Source of the DNA: Nocardia amikacinitolerans NBRC 108937
GTDB taxonomy: Bacteria > Actinomycetota > Actinomycetes > Mycobacteriales > Mycobacteriaceae
Direction: 5' to 3'
Assembly (NCBI RefSeq): GCF_001612615.1
Contig: NZ_BDAU01000040.1
Span: 1 to 64,000 of the forward strand
DNA: 64,000 nucleotides
Shown: positions 52,412 to 61,106 of the stretch, in pieces
Position numbering within the stretch: position 1 is the stretch's first letter
How the letters are laid out: each line of letters begins with the position of its first letter
Translations under genes and position numbers: made by a program
Notes under the pieces: model-generated
What the model saw: only the letters and a program-made list of their open reading frames with translations
The model's database searches: none
Told to the model about the DNA's origin: nothing

Positions 52412-53725
52412 TTGTCGACCACGGACGAGCGCTTGCGCGTTGAGTATGTGACCGATCCGGCGGCAGCGATGTCACGGCTGGCGGCGGCGGATCGATTCGG
52501 CGAGTACGTGATGTACGAACGTCCGGGGGAGTGGGTGTTCGCGGCCGATCCGATCGGCAGCATCGAACTCGACGTGCGCGAACTGCGCGTCACCTGGGAG
52601 GGAAAGACCACCACCACGAGCTGGACGGGCACGCCCGCGCGGGCTCTGGACGAGGCACTCGGCCTGCTGCCGCTGGACGGCCGCCGCGCCTACGGCTGGA
52701 TCGGGTTCGAGTTCTGCGCGTGGGCGTTGGACGCGACCGCGCACCTGGACGAGCGGACGCCCTTGGCGCACCTGATGATTCCGCGCATCGAAGTGCGCGT
52801 GGACGAATCTGGTATCCGCGTCTCGGGCGCGACGCCGAGTGAGACCGGTGACATCCACGATCTCATCGCCGAAGCGCAGGGCAGCGAGCTGCCGACGCCG
52901 CACCCGGCCGACATCCGGGTGGACCCGACCGGCTACCGCGAGCGGGTCGCGGAGGCGGTCGAGGAAATCCGTTCCGGCCGTTACCAGAAGGTCATCCTGT
53001 CCAGGAAGGTCGAGCTGCCGTTCGCGGTCGACGTGCCTGCCACCTACCGGCTCGGCCGGGCGAACAACACGCCCGCCCGCTCTTTCCTGCTGCGGCTGGG
53101 CGGTCTCGAAGCCGCGGGCTTCAGCCCCGAGCTGGTCGCCTCCGTCGACGACGAGCGGGTGGTCACCACCGAGCCGCTTGCGGGCACCCGCGCCTTCGGG
53201 CTCGGCGAGGACATCGACATGGCGGCCCGCGCCGACCTGGTCAGCGACCCGAAAGAGATCGTGGAGCACGCCATTTCGGTGCAGACCTCGTTCGCCGAGA
53301 TCAGCGCGGTCGCCGATCCCGGTACGCCCGTGGTGTCCGACTTCATGGCGGTGCGCGAGCGCGGCAGCGTGCAGCACCTGGCCTCCACCGTGCGCGGCAG
53401 GCTGGCCGCCGACCGCTCCAGCTGGGACGCGCTCGAGGTGCTCTTCCCCTCGGTCACGGCGTCCGGCATCCCCAAGCGCGAGGGCGTCGACTCGGTCTTC
53501 CGCCTGGACGGTGCGCCGCGCGGGCTGTACTCCGGTGCGGTGGTGACGATCTCGCCGACCGGCGCGATGGAGGCCACGCTGGTGCTGCGCGCGGTTTACC
53601 AGACGACCGAGGGCGCGTGGCTGCGCGCGGGCGCGGGCATCGTCGGACAGTCGCGCCCCGAGCGGGAATTCGAGGAGACCTGCGAAAAGCTCGGCAGCGT
53701 AGCGCCGTACGTGGTCAAGGCGTAG
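52412..53725 (+). CDS. Salicylate synthase (MbtI/Irp9 type)
   Basis: The protein is 437 residues with a TTG start behind GGAGGATCG. It is a chorismate-using enzyme that makes salicylate for siderophores. Family signatures are RSGRYQKVILSRKVELPF, TTEPLAGTRAFG, DPKEIVEHAISVQ and GIPKREGVDSVFRLDGAPRGLYSGAV. It lies behind two iron boxes and beside a salicyl-AMP ligase and an NRPS. In Nocardia the nocobactin gene nbtS has this role; I leave the symbol open. Confidence 0.93.
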   Translation: MSTTDERLRVEYVTDPAAAMSRLAAADRFGEYVMYERPGEWVFAADPIGSIELDVRELRVTWEGKTTTTSWTGTPARALDEALGLLPLDGRRAYGWIGFEFCAWALDATAHLDERTPLAHLMIPRIEVRVDESGIRVSGATPSETGDIHDLIAEAQGSELPTPHPADIRVDPTGYRERVAEAVEEIRSGRYQKVILSRKVELPFAVDVPATYRLGRANNTPARSFLLRLGGLEAAGFSPELVASVDDERVVTTEPLAGTRAFGLGEDIDMAARADLVSDPKEIVEHAISVQTSFAEISAVADPGTPVVSDFMAVRERGSVQHLASTVRGRLAADRSSWDALEVLFPSVTASGIPKREGVDSVFRLDGAPRGLYSGAVVTISPTGAMEATLVLRAVYQTTEGAWLRAGAGIVGQSRPEREFEETCEKLGSVAPYVVKA

Positions 53726-53768
53726 CGCACACGGCAAGCCGAGCGCACGCCGATGTGCGCCGAGACGA

Positions 53769-53800
53769 ACGGGTCGTCCACCATTCGGTGGGCGACCCGT
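53769..53800. terminator. Terminator between the salicylate synthase and the salicyl-AMP ligase
   Basis: The stem ACGGGTCGTCCAC with GTGGGCGACCCGT (one T-G pair) has a 6-base loop and lies 43 bases after the synthase stop. It can serve both convergent genes. Confidence 0.75.
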
Positions 53801-53963
53801 CGTCGTTGATCGGCCTGTGCGCCCGGTGTACCGACTGAAGGTGGCCTTCATCGTGGTGGGCCGACTGATGGTGACCTTTGGTCGGGTTGCGTGTCCAACC
53901 TTTTGTGGACGGCACTGGGGCACAGAGGAGCCGACAACAGGCATGTCGAGCCGTGCGGCCGAA

Positions 53964-55571
53964 TTACCGCGCCCGCAGCGCCTTCTTGTCGATCTTGCCG
54001 ACCGCGGTGATCGGCAATTTGTCCGCCTGCCGCAGCACATCGGGCAACTTGTAGGTGGCGAGGCCGCGATCGGTCAGGAAGGTCTTGATCTCGGCCAAGG
54101 TCGGCATCGCGCCGTCGACGACCAGCACCGCGCAGACCTTCTCGCCGAGCGCCGCGTCCGGCAGTCCGACGGCGGCGGCGTGCCGGACGGCCGGATGGGC
54201 GAGCAGATGCTCTTCGAGCTCGTCGCAGGAGATGTTCTCGCCGCCGCGGTTGATCACGTCCTTGATCCGGCCGGATACCACCAGGTGGCCGGACGGCAGG
54301 CGGCGGACCAGGTCACCGCTGCGGTAGTAGCCGTCGGGGGTGAAGGCACGGGCGTTGTGCTCGGGCGCGCGGTAGTAACCGCGAATCGTGTAGGGGCCCT
54401 TGGTGAGCAGCTCGCCCTCCTCGCCCGGTGCGACGTCGTTGCCTTCACCGTCGACCACCCGCACCTCGTCGGCGGGGGAGAGCGGCCTGCCCTGCGTGGT
54501 GTGCAGCAGCTCGGCGGGATCGTCGAGCCGGGTGTAGTTGAGCAGACCCTCTGCCATGCCGAACACCTGCTGCAAGGTGGCGCCGAGCGCGGGGGTGACC
54601 TCGACGGCGTTCACCTCGGCCAGACGCGCGCCGCCGACCTGCAGCAGGCGCAGCGAGGCGAGGTCGGCGTCCTCCCATTCGGTTGCCGCGCACCACAACT
54701 GGGCCAGCGGCGGCACCACGGCGGTGACCGTGACCCGGTGCTTCTCGATGGCGGCGAAGGCGTTCTCGGGGCTGGGATCGGTGACGAACGCGACCGCGCC
54801 GCCGACGCTCACGGTGCCGAGGATGCCTGGGCAGGCCAGCGGGAAGTTGTGCGCGGCGGGCAGTGTCGCCAGGTAGACGTCGTCGGCGGTGAGCTCGCAC
54901 ACCGCGGCGCTCGCGGTGGCGTTGTAGGCGTAATCGTCGTGCGTGCGGGCGATCAGCTTCGGCAGGCCGGTGGTGCCGCCGGAGACCAGCATCAGCGCGA
55001 TGTCGCTCGGGTCGACCTCCGGTAGTGAGTCACCCTCGCGGGGCACCGAATTCAGATCGGTGAACGCACCGGGCTCGCCGAGTACGAGGACATGGCGCAG
55101 GCTCGCCACGGACTCCTGCACCGTCGCGGCCAGTTCCCGGTAGTCGAAATCGCCGTGCTTGTCGACGATGACGTATCCCACTGCCTCGGAAAGCGCCGCG
55201 AGATGCTCGATCTCGGCCCTGCGGTGCGCGGGCAGCGTCAGCACCGGGATGATGCCCGCGCGCAGCAGACCGAAAAGCACCGTCATGAACTCGGGCACGT
55301 TGGGCAGCTGCACGACGACGCGGTCGCCCGGCGCGATGCCGAGCGCGAGCAGGCCGTGCGCCATCCGATCGGCTTCGGCGTCCACCTCCGCGTAGCTGCG
55401 CGCGCCCGCGTCGGTGATCAGCGCGGTGCGGTCCGGCTCCCGACGCGCGGTCTCGCGCAGCAGATCGCCGAGCGCGCGACCGGTCCAGTAGCCTGCGGCG
55501 CGGTAGTTCTCGGCCGCGTCGGCGGGGAACGGGACGTAGCCCTCTCGGTGGGTGCTGGATGTGGTGGTCAC
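53964..55571 (-). CDS. Salicyl-AMP ligase (MbtA/DhbE type)
   Basis: The protein is 535 residues. I chose the GTG at 55571 because GAGG lies before it; a GTG at 55583 is possible. It is an aryl-adenylating enzyme that activates salicylate and loads it on the carrier domain of the NRPS next door. Motifs: LMLVSGGTTGLPKLIARTHDDY (P-loop), AHNFPLACPGILGT, GRPLSPADEVRVVD, and GRIKDVINRGGENI with the C-terminal catalytic Lys in TAVGKIDKKAL. It shares a divergent iron-box region with the NRPS. Confidence 0.93.
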   Translation of the reverse strand: MTTTSSTHREGYVPFPADAAENYRAAGYWTGRALGDLLRETARREPDRTALITDAGARSYAEVDAEADRMAHGLLALGIAPGDRVVVQLPNVPEFMTVLFGLLRAGIIPVLTLPAHRRAEIEHLAALSEAVGYVIVDKHGDFDYRELAATVQESVASLRHVLVLGEPGAFTDLNSVPREGDSLPEVDPSDIALMLVSGGTTGLPKLIARTHDDYAYNATASAAVCELTADDVYLATLPAAHNFPLACPGILGTVSVGGAVAFVTDPSPENAFAAIEKHRVTVTAVVPPLAQLWCAATEWEDADLASLRLLQVGGARLAEVNAVEVTPALGATLQQVFGMAEGLLNYTRLDDPAELLHTTQGRPLSPADEVRVVDGEGNDVAPGEEGELLTKGPYTIRGYYRAPEHNARAFTPDGYYRSGDLVRRLPSGHLVVSGRIKDVINRGGENISCDELEEHLLAHPAVRHAAAVGLPDAALGEKVCAVLVVDGAMPTLAEIKTFLTDRGLATYKLPDVLRQADKLPITAVGKIDKKALRAR

Positions 55572-55631
55572 GGGCTGCCTCACAAAGTCGGGACGGGTGA
55601 TTCTCGGACCTAGTAATTAGGGTCTCTTTAT

Positions 55632-55650
55632 GTAGGTTAGGCAACCCTAT
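55632..55650. promoter_or_regulatory. IdeR-type iron box shared by the ligase and NRPS genes
   Basis: GTAGGTTAGGCAACCCTAT matches the IdeR consensus at about 15 of 19 positions. It lies 61 bases from the minus-strand start and 74 bases from the plus-strand start, so it can control both. Confidence 0.75.
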
Positions 55651-55723
55651 CTCAGTGCGATACGCTTGCGCCGAGCAGTCTCGATCCGCCGGATGCGGCG
55701 GCGACCAAGGAGTACAGCGGCAC

Positions 55724-58700
55724 ATGCAGCCAGCACAGCGACCGGGGGACGGAGCGGGGAACGCCGCGCACGCGGTGATCGGCCGGGACGAGATCCGCGC
55801 CGCGATCGCCGGGCAACTCGGCATCGATATCGACGCGATCGCCGACGAGGACGATCTGATCCAGCTGGGCCTGGATTCCATCCGGACCATGAAGCTGGCC
55901 GGTGGCTGGCGCAAGCGCGGTGCGGACGTCAACTTCGCCCAGCTGGCCGCGACGCCGACCGTCGCGGAATGGTCCCGGCTGCTCGGTGCGGGTGCTGAAA
56001 CCGAAGGCGCACCTGACGAGTCGCAAGCCGCGCCGGTCGAATCCGCCACCGCCACCGACGAATCCGAGCCCTTCCCGCTGGCGACCATGCAGCACGCCTA
56101 CTGGATCGGCCGCTCCGACGAACAGGACCTCGGCGGCGTCGCCGCGCACTTGTACGTCGAATTCGATGGCTCCGCGGTCGATCCCGAGCGGCTCGAGCGC
56201 GCCGTCGCGGCCTTGGTCGCCGCGCACCCGATGCTGCGCACCAGGGTGCTGCCGGACGGAACCCAGCAGACCATGCCCGCGCCGGGTCGCCCGGTGTTCT
56301 CCGTCGTCGACCTGCGCGGGGAGTCCGCCGAAGCGGCGGAAGCCGAGCTGGAACGCCTGCGGGACAGCAAGACCCATCAGCGCCTCGATATCGAGGCCGG
56401 GCAGGTGCTCGACGTGACGCTCAGCCTGCTGCCCGCCGACCGCACCCGCCTGCACCTCGACGTCGACATGCTCGCCGGCGACGCCATGAGCTACCGCGTC
56501 CTGATCTCCGACCTGGCCGAGCTCTATCACGGCGGGTCGCTGCCCGCCGAGACCTACAGCTACCGCCGATACCGCACCGAACGCCAGATCGACGCGGCCG
56601 CGCGGGAGCGCGACAAGCAGTGGTGGCAGGAACGGCTGCCGCGCCTGCCCGGTTCGCCCGAGCTGCCGACCATTCCGGTCAGCGAGCGCGTCGACCCGCA
56701 TCGGACCGTCCGCTACAACCACTGGCTCGAGCCGGAGGCCAAGCAGCGGCTGCTCGACGCCGCGCACGCGCGCGGCATCACCCCGGCCATGGCGCTGGCG
56801 GCGGTGTTCGCCGAGACCATCGGCGGTTGGTCCGCGCAGAGCCGATTCCTGTTGAATGTGCCGCTGTTCCACCGCGAGCCGGTGCATCCCGACATCGACC
56901 GCGTCATCGGCGATTTCACGTCGTCGATCATGCTCGAGGTGGACGTCAGCGCGAACATGACGGTCGCCGATCGGGCGCGGGCGTTGCAGCGTTCGATGCA
57001 CGAAAGCGGCGCGCATACCGCCTATTCCGGCCTCGAGGTGCTGCGCGACCTTGGCCGCCACCGCGGCGAGCCGGTGCTCGCGCCGATCGTCTACACCAGC
57101 GCGCTCAATCTCGGCGAACTGTTCGCCGATTCGGTGACCGAGACTTTCGGCGAGCCGGTCTGGATCATCTCGCAGGGCCCGCAGGTGCTGTTGGACGCGC
57201 AGGTCACCGAGGTGCGCGGCGGTCTGCTGCTGAACTGGGACGTGCGCGAATCCGCCTTCCCCGACGGCGTGATCGAGGCGATGTTCACCAGCTACACCGA
57301 CGCCATCACCCGGCTCGGCGCGGGCGAAGCGGGATGGAACGCCGAAGCGGCGGTGCGTCTTCCGCTCGCGCAGGCCACCGTGCGCGCGCAGGTGAACGCC
57401 ACCGACGGACCGGTGACCGGCCGCGCGCTGCACGAGGGGTTCTTCCAGCACGCCGCCGCGACGCCCGACGCGCCAGCGGTGCTGTGGCAGACCGACGGCG
57501 TCGACGGCGGGTGGAGCTACGGCGAACTGGCCGCGCAGGCGCTGGCCGTGGCCGGTGCGCTGCGGGATCAGGGTGTGCGGCAAGGCGATACGGTCGCGGT
57601 GCAGTTGCCGAAGGGCCCGGATCAGATCCTCGCGGTGCTCGGCGTGCTCGCCTCGGGCGCGACCTACGTGCCGATCGGCTTCGACCAGCCGGTGGGCAGG
57701 CGCGCGGAAATCCTGCGCACCGGCGAGGTGGTGGCCGCGCTCACCGTCGACGGTGCGGACATGGGTCGTCCCGAGATCGCCTGCGTACCGATCTCGCAGG
57801 CCAGGCAGCACCCGAATCCGCTTGCCGCGCCCGTGATCCCGGATACCTCCGCCATCGCCTACGTGCTGTTCACCTCAGGTTCGACGGGTACGCCCAAGGG
57901 CGTCGACCTGCCGCACAGCGGCCCGATGAACACCATCGACGCGGTGAACGACTGGTTCGACGTCGGTCCGGGTGACCGGGTACTCGGCCTCTCCGCGCTC
58001 GAGTTCGACGCCTCGGTCTACGACATCTTCGGCATGTTCTCGGTGGGCGGCTCCGTCGTCGCGCTGAACCCGAGGCAGCGCGAGGAGGCGACCACCTGGG
58101 TGGAGCTGCTGCGGCACTTCCGGGTGACCATCCTCAACTGCGTGCCGAGCATGCTCGACATGATCCTGGAGATCGGCGGCGACGAGCTCGGCGACTCGCT
58201 GCGCGCGGTGACCCTCGGCGGCGACTGGGTCGGCGCCGATCTCGCGCGCAGGCTCGCCGCGCAGGTGCCCGGCTGCCGCTTCTCCGGACTGGGTGGCGCG
58301 ACCGAGACGTCCATCCACAACACCATCTGCGAGGTCAGCGATCCGCCCGCGCACTGGACGACGGTGCCGTTCGGCGTCCCGCTGCGCAATGTGCGCTGCC
58401 GCGTGGTGAATTCGGCGGGACGCGACTGCCCGGACTGGGTGCCCGGCGAATTCTGGGTCGGCGGCGCGAATGTCGCGGCGGGTTACCGCAACGACCCGGA
58501 GCGCACCGCCGAACGGTTCGTGACACACGACGACATCCGTTGGTACCGCACCGGCGACATGGCCCGCTACTGGCCCGACGGCACGATCGAATTCCTCGGC
58601 CGCGCCGACCACCAGGTGCAGATCCGCGGCTACCGCGTGGAACTCGGCGAGGTGGAGAGCGCGCTGCGCACCGCGCCGGGTGTCCGGCACGCGGTCGCGG

Positions 58701-59248
58701 CGGTGGTCGGAAAGGGGGCGCCGAAGCTGGTCGCGGCCGTCGCCGGATTCCCCGGCAGCACAGTGGATCTGGTCGGCGCGATCTCGGATCTGTTGCCCAG
58801 CTACATGATTCCGACCCGCATCGAACTACTGGACGACATGCCGCTCACCGACAACGGCAAGCTCGACCGTCGTGCTGTCGTCGCGCTGCTCGAGCCCTCC
58901 GCGCAGGACACCGCGGACCTCGCGCCGCGCACGCCGCTGGAGTCGGCGCTGGCGGCGATCGTCGCCGAGGTGCTCGGCGTGCCCCGCCTCGGCGTGCACG
59001 ACGACTTCTTCGGGCTCGGCGGCGACTCGGTGCTCGCGACGACGGCGATCGCGCGGGTCCGCGAATGGCTCGACGCGGAGCACGCGCTGGTCGCGGACAT
59101 CCTGGTCGGCCGGACAGTGGCGGGTCTCGCCGAGCGCTTGCTCGCCAAGGAGGCCGAGGCGGGCACGCCGGACCGGCTGGACGAGGTCGCCAAGCTGTAT
59201 CTGGAGGTCGCGGCCATGACCGACGAGGAGATCCTCGCGCAGGCCTGA
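55724..59248 (+). CDS. Siderophore NRPS, aryl carrier-cyclisation-adenylation-carrier (MbtB type)
   Basis: The protein is 1174 residues, starting MQPAQRP behind AAGGAG. Domains in order: aryl carrier (about 20-90, LGLDSIRTMKL with the phosphopantetheine Ser); condensation/cyclisation (about 115-540, the Cy motif DVDMLAGDAMS); adenylation (about 575-1050, LFTSGSTGTPKG, YRTGDMARY, NGKLDR); and a carrier (about 1070-1145, GGDSVLATTAI). This is the MbtB plan, which joins salicylate to Ser/Thr and closes an oxazoline. There is no thioesterase and no MbtH-like gene here. The amino acid specificity cannot be read reliably. Confidence 0.9.
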   Translation: MQPAQRPGDGAGNAAHAVIGRDEIRAAIAGQLGIDIDAIADEDDLIQLGLDSIRTMKLAGGWRKRGADVNFAQLAATPTVAEWSRLLGAGAETEGAPDESQAAPVESATATDESEPFPLATMQHAYWIGRSDEQDLGGVAAHLYVEFDGSAVDPERLERAVAALVAAHPMLRTRVLPDGTQQTMPAPGRPVFSVVDLRGESAEAAEAELERLRDSKTHQRLDIEAGQVLDVTLSLLPADRTRLHLDVDMLAGDAMSYRVLISDLAELYHGGSLPAETYSYRRYRTERQIDAAARERDKQWWQERLPRLPGSPELPTIPVSERVDPHRTVRYNHWLEPEAKQRLLDAAHARGITPAMALAAVFAETIGGWSAQSRFLLNVPLFHREPVHPDIDRVIGDFTSSIMLEVDVSANMTVADRARALQRSMHESGAHTAYSGLEVLRDLGRHRGEPVLAPIVYTSALNLGELFADSVTETFGEPVWIISQGPQVLLDAQVTEVRGGLLLNWDVRESAFPDGVIEAMFTSYTDAITRLGAGEAGWNAEAAVRLPLAQATVRAQVNATDGPVTGRALHEGFFQHAAATPDAPAVLWQTDGVDGGWSYGELAAQALAVAGALRDQGVRQGDTVAVQLPKGPDQILAVLGVLASGATYVPIGFDQPVGRRAEILRTGEVVAALTVDGADMGRPEIACVPISQARQHPNPLAAPVIPDTSAIAYVLFTSGSTGTPKGVDLPHSGPMNTIDAVNDWFDVGPGDRVLGLSALEFDASVYDIFGMFSVGGSVVALNPRQREEATTWVELLRHFRVTILNCVPSMLDMILEIGGDELGDSLRAVTLGGDWVGADLARRLAAQVPGCRFSGLGGATETSIHNTICEVSDPPAHWTTVPFGVPLRNVRCRVVNSAGRDCPDWVPGEFWVGGANVAAGYRNDPERTAERFVTHDDIRWYRTGDMARYWPDGTIEFLGRADHQVQIRGYRVELGEVESALRTAPGVRHAVAAVVGKGAPKLVAAVAGFPGSTVDLVGAISDLLPSYMIPTRIELLDDMPLTDNGKLDRRAVVALLEPSAQDTADLAPRTPLESALAAIVAEVLGVPRLGVHDDFFGLGGDSVLATTAIARVREWLDAEHALVADILVGRTVAGLAERLLAKEAEAGTPDRLDEVAKLYLEVAAMTDEEILAQA

Positions 59249-59256
59249 CGTGGTTT

Positions 59257-59288
59257 CCCGTCGCCCCGTTTCCGATCGGGGCGACGGG
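59257..59288 (+). terminator. Terminator after the NRPS gene
   Basis: The 12-base perfect stem CCCGTCGCCCCG/CGGGGCGACGGG with an 8-base loop lies eight bases past the stop. Confidence 0.8.
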
Positions 59289-59316
59289 TCGCGCTTCCAG
59301 GACTAAACTTCCCGAC

Positions 59317-60195
59317 ATGACCCGTTGGGACGCCTCGAACATCCCCGATCAGACCGGCCGGACGTTCATCGTCACCGGCGCGAACAGCGGCTTGGGCGCC
59401 GTGGCGGCGCGCGCGCTCGCCGGGGCGGGAGCCGATGTGGTGCTGGCCTGCCGCAACGTCGCCAAGGGCGAGAAGGTCGCCGCCGATCTCGGCGACCGCG
59501 CCACCGTGCGCGCGCTCGATCTGGCCGACCTCTCCTCGGTGCGCGAGTTCGCCGATTCGGTGGACCGGGTCGACGTGCTGATCAACAACGCGGGCGTCAT
59601 GGCGGTGCCGGAAGGGCGCACCAAAGACGGCTTCGAAATGCAGATCGGCACCAACCATCTCGGTCACTTCGCGCTGACCGGCCTACTGCTGGACAAGATC
59701 TCGGACCGCGTGGTCACGGTGTCGAGCGGTGCGCACGCCATCGGCAGGATCGACCTGGACGACCTGAACTGGGAACGCAGGAAATACCAGCGCTGGGCCG
59801 CCTACGGGCAGGCCAAGCTGGCCAACCTGATGTTCGCCTACGAGTTGCAGCGCAAGCTGACCGCGGCCGGTTCCGGCAAGATCTCGGTGGCCGCGCACCC
59901 CGGCTACGCGGCGACCGAATTGCAGTCGCACACCGAGTCGTTCTTCGACCCGATCATGTCGATCGGCAACCGGCTGTTCGCGCAGAGCGCCGAAATGGGC
60001 GCGCTGCCAGAGCTTTACGCCGCCACCGTCACGCCGATCGAGCCTGGTGCGTTCTACGGACCCACCGGACTGGCGGGCATGCGCGGCTACCCGGGCACCT
60101 CGGGTTCCACCAAGCAGTCCCGCGACGAGGCCGTCGCCAGGGCGCTGTGGGAGTTGTCGGAGAAGCTCACGGGAGTCACCTACTCGTTCTCCTGA
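59317..60195 (+). CDS. Short-chain dehydrogenase/reductase
   Basis: The protein is 292 residues starting MTRWDASNIPD. The Rossmann motif is TGANSGLGAVAA near residue 20, with NNAGVM and a catalytic YGQAKLANLM (Y-x3-K). An internal segment EPGAFYGPTG resembles retinol-dehydrogenase-like SDRs of mycobacteria. The substrate is unknown. It stands between a terminator and an ECF41-type promoter. Confidence 0.9.
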   Translation: MTRWDASNIPDQTGRTFIVTGANSGLGAVAARALAGAGADVVLACRNVAKGEKVAADLGDRATVRALDLADLSSVREFADSVDRVDVLINNAGVMAVPEGRTKDGFEMQIGTNHLGHFALTGLLLDKISDRVVTVSSGAHAIGRIDLDDLNWERRKYQRWAAYGQAKLANLMFAYELQRKLTAAGSGKISVAAHPGYAATELQSHTESFFDPIMSIGNRLFAQSAEMGALPELYAATVTPIEPGAFYGPTGLAGMRGYPGTSGSTKQSRDEAVARALWELSEKLTGVTYSFS

Positions 60196-60264
60196 CGGTT
60201 TCCCGGAGAGCGCACCGGCTCGGGTCCAGGCGTTCGTCATCGTGACCGGGCTCACAACGGGCGG

Positions 60265-60291
60265 TGTCACACCTCGCTGAGGCGAGTCGTC
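60265..60291 (+). promoter_or_regulatory. ECF41-type promoter of the AhpD-like gene
   Basis: TGTCACA at 60265-60271 and CGTC at 60288-60291 are separated by 16 bases, 63 bases before the start codon. This is the -35/-10 pattern described for ECF41 sigma factors, whose usual targets are carboxymuconolactone decarboxylase/AhpD-like, oxidoreductase or epimerase genes. No sigma factor gene is in the window. Confidence 0.65.
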
Positions 60292-60354
60292 ATCTCGGTA
60301 TACGACGCTTCGGCCCCCGCCGGAGCGAAGAACCGAGAGCCCAAGGGGTACATC

Positions 60355-60828
60355 ATGGAAGCGCGTTTCGACTACTACGGCACCGAGATCGGCGCGAAGT
60401 TCGCCAAGCGCGTCGGCAACGCAGGGTTGGTTGTCGATCAGTCCACCCTCCCGCGCGCGACCCAGGAGTTGGTCAAGCTGCGGGCCAGCCAGATCAACGG
60501 CTGCGGAGTCTGTACCGACATGCACAGCAAAGACGCGCTGCATGCGGGCGAGGATCAGGTGCGGCTGAATCTGGTGGCCGCGTGGCGCGACGCCACTGTG
60601 TTCACCGACGCGGAGCGGGCCGCGCTGGCCCTCGCCGAGGAAGGCACGCGGCTCGCCGACGCGCACACCGGCGTGCGCGAGGAGACCTGGGCTCAGGTGC
60701 GGAAGCACTACGACACGGACCAGATCGCCGCGCTCATCTCGCTCATCGCGTTGATCAACGTCTGGAACCGGATGAACGTCATCGCGGGCACCCCGGCGGG
60801 CGGGTACCAGCCGGGTCAGTGGAGCTGA
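60355..60828 (+). CDS. AhpD-like / carboxymuconolactone decarboxylase family protein
   Basis: The protein is 157 residues. The redox motif NGCGVCTDMHSKDA near residue 48 carries the CxxC and the following His of AhpD-like alkylhydroperoxidases. It likely reduces a peroxide or disulfide substrate with an unknown partner. It is preceded by an ECF41-type promoter, and a following leader region belongs to aroG. Confidence 0.9.
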   Translation: MEARFDYYGTEIGAKFAKRVGNAGLVVDQSTLPRATQELVKLRASQINGCGVCTDMHSKDALHAGEDQVRLNLVAAWRDATVFTDAERAALALAEEGTRLADAHTGVREETWAQVRKHYDTDQIAALISLIALINVWNRMNVIAGTPAGGYQPGQWS

Positions 60829-60936
60829 TCACGTTCCTGGCCGCGGCAGCCGGTAGCGGACGAGTATCGATGTGACGACCGACGCCGTCTCGATCATGGA
60901 AGTTGGCCCCTGCGTCACCCGGCTGCCAACGCCTGG

Positions 60937-60942
60937 TACAGT
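60937..60942 (+). promoter_or_regulatory. -10 element of the aroG leader transcript
   Basis: TACAGT (TANNNT) lies eight bases before the GTG of the leader peptide. This fits a leaderless transcript whose first codon is the uORF start. Confidence 0.55.
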
Positions 60943-60949
60943 GGCCGAC

Positions 60950-61021
60950 GTGCAGCGCGCGTATTTCTGGTTTAGCAAGCCGGCCCTGGGTGGGTCGGTC
61001 TGCGGCAACCACATGCGCTGA
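60950..61021 (+). CDS. Aromatic leader peptide (Tyr-Phe-Trp-Phe) of aroG
   Basis: A 23-residue frame from GTG at 60950 to TGA at 61019-61021 starts with QRAYFWFSKPALGG. Four consecutive aromatic codons (TAT TTC TGG TTT) near the start are what a ribosome-mediated attenuator would use to sense aromatic amino acids. It is 85 bases upstream of aroG, and a hairpin follows. A similar aromatic leader (FYF type) is described before aroF in Corynebacterium glutamicum. The -10 sits so that the transcript may begin at the GTG. Confidence 0.75.
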   Translation: MQRAYFWFSKPALGGSVCGNHMR

Positions 61022-61033
61022 CTTCTTCCACCC

Positions 61034-61057
61034 CGAGCCGGATGATGGACCGGCTCG
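61034..61057 (+). promoter_or_regulatory. Attenuator hairpin between leader peptide and aroG
   Basis: The 8-base stem CGAGCCGG/CCGGCTCG with an 8-base loop follows the leader stop by 12 bases. AGCCGG inside the leader peptide (about 60978-60983) can pair with the same CCGGCT, so two exclusive folds are possible, as attenuation needs. No T run is present. The balance of the folds is inference. Confidence 0.55.
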
Positions 61058-61106
61058 ACGGTATTCACGTCCGTGGGTCGGCCTTGACGAAAAGGAACCC
61101 ACACAG

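Noticed and set aside
55652..57811. 719-codon open frame antisense to the NRPS gene
   Set aside because: Shadow of the NRPS reading frame. There is no recognisable domain, and the composition is typical of antisense frames in high-GC DNA.
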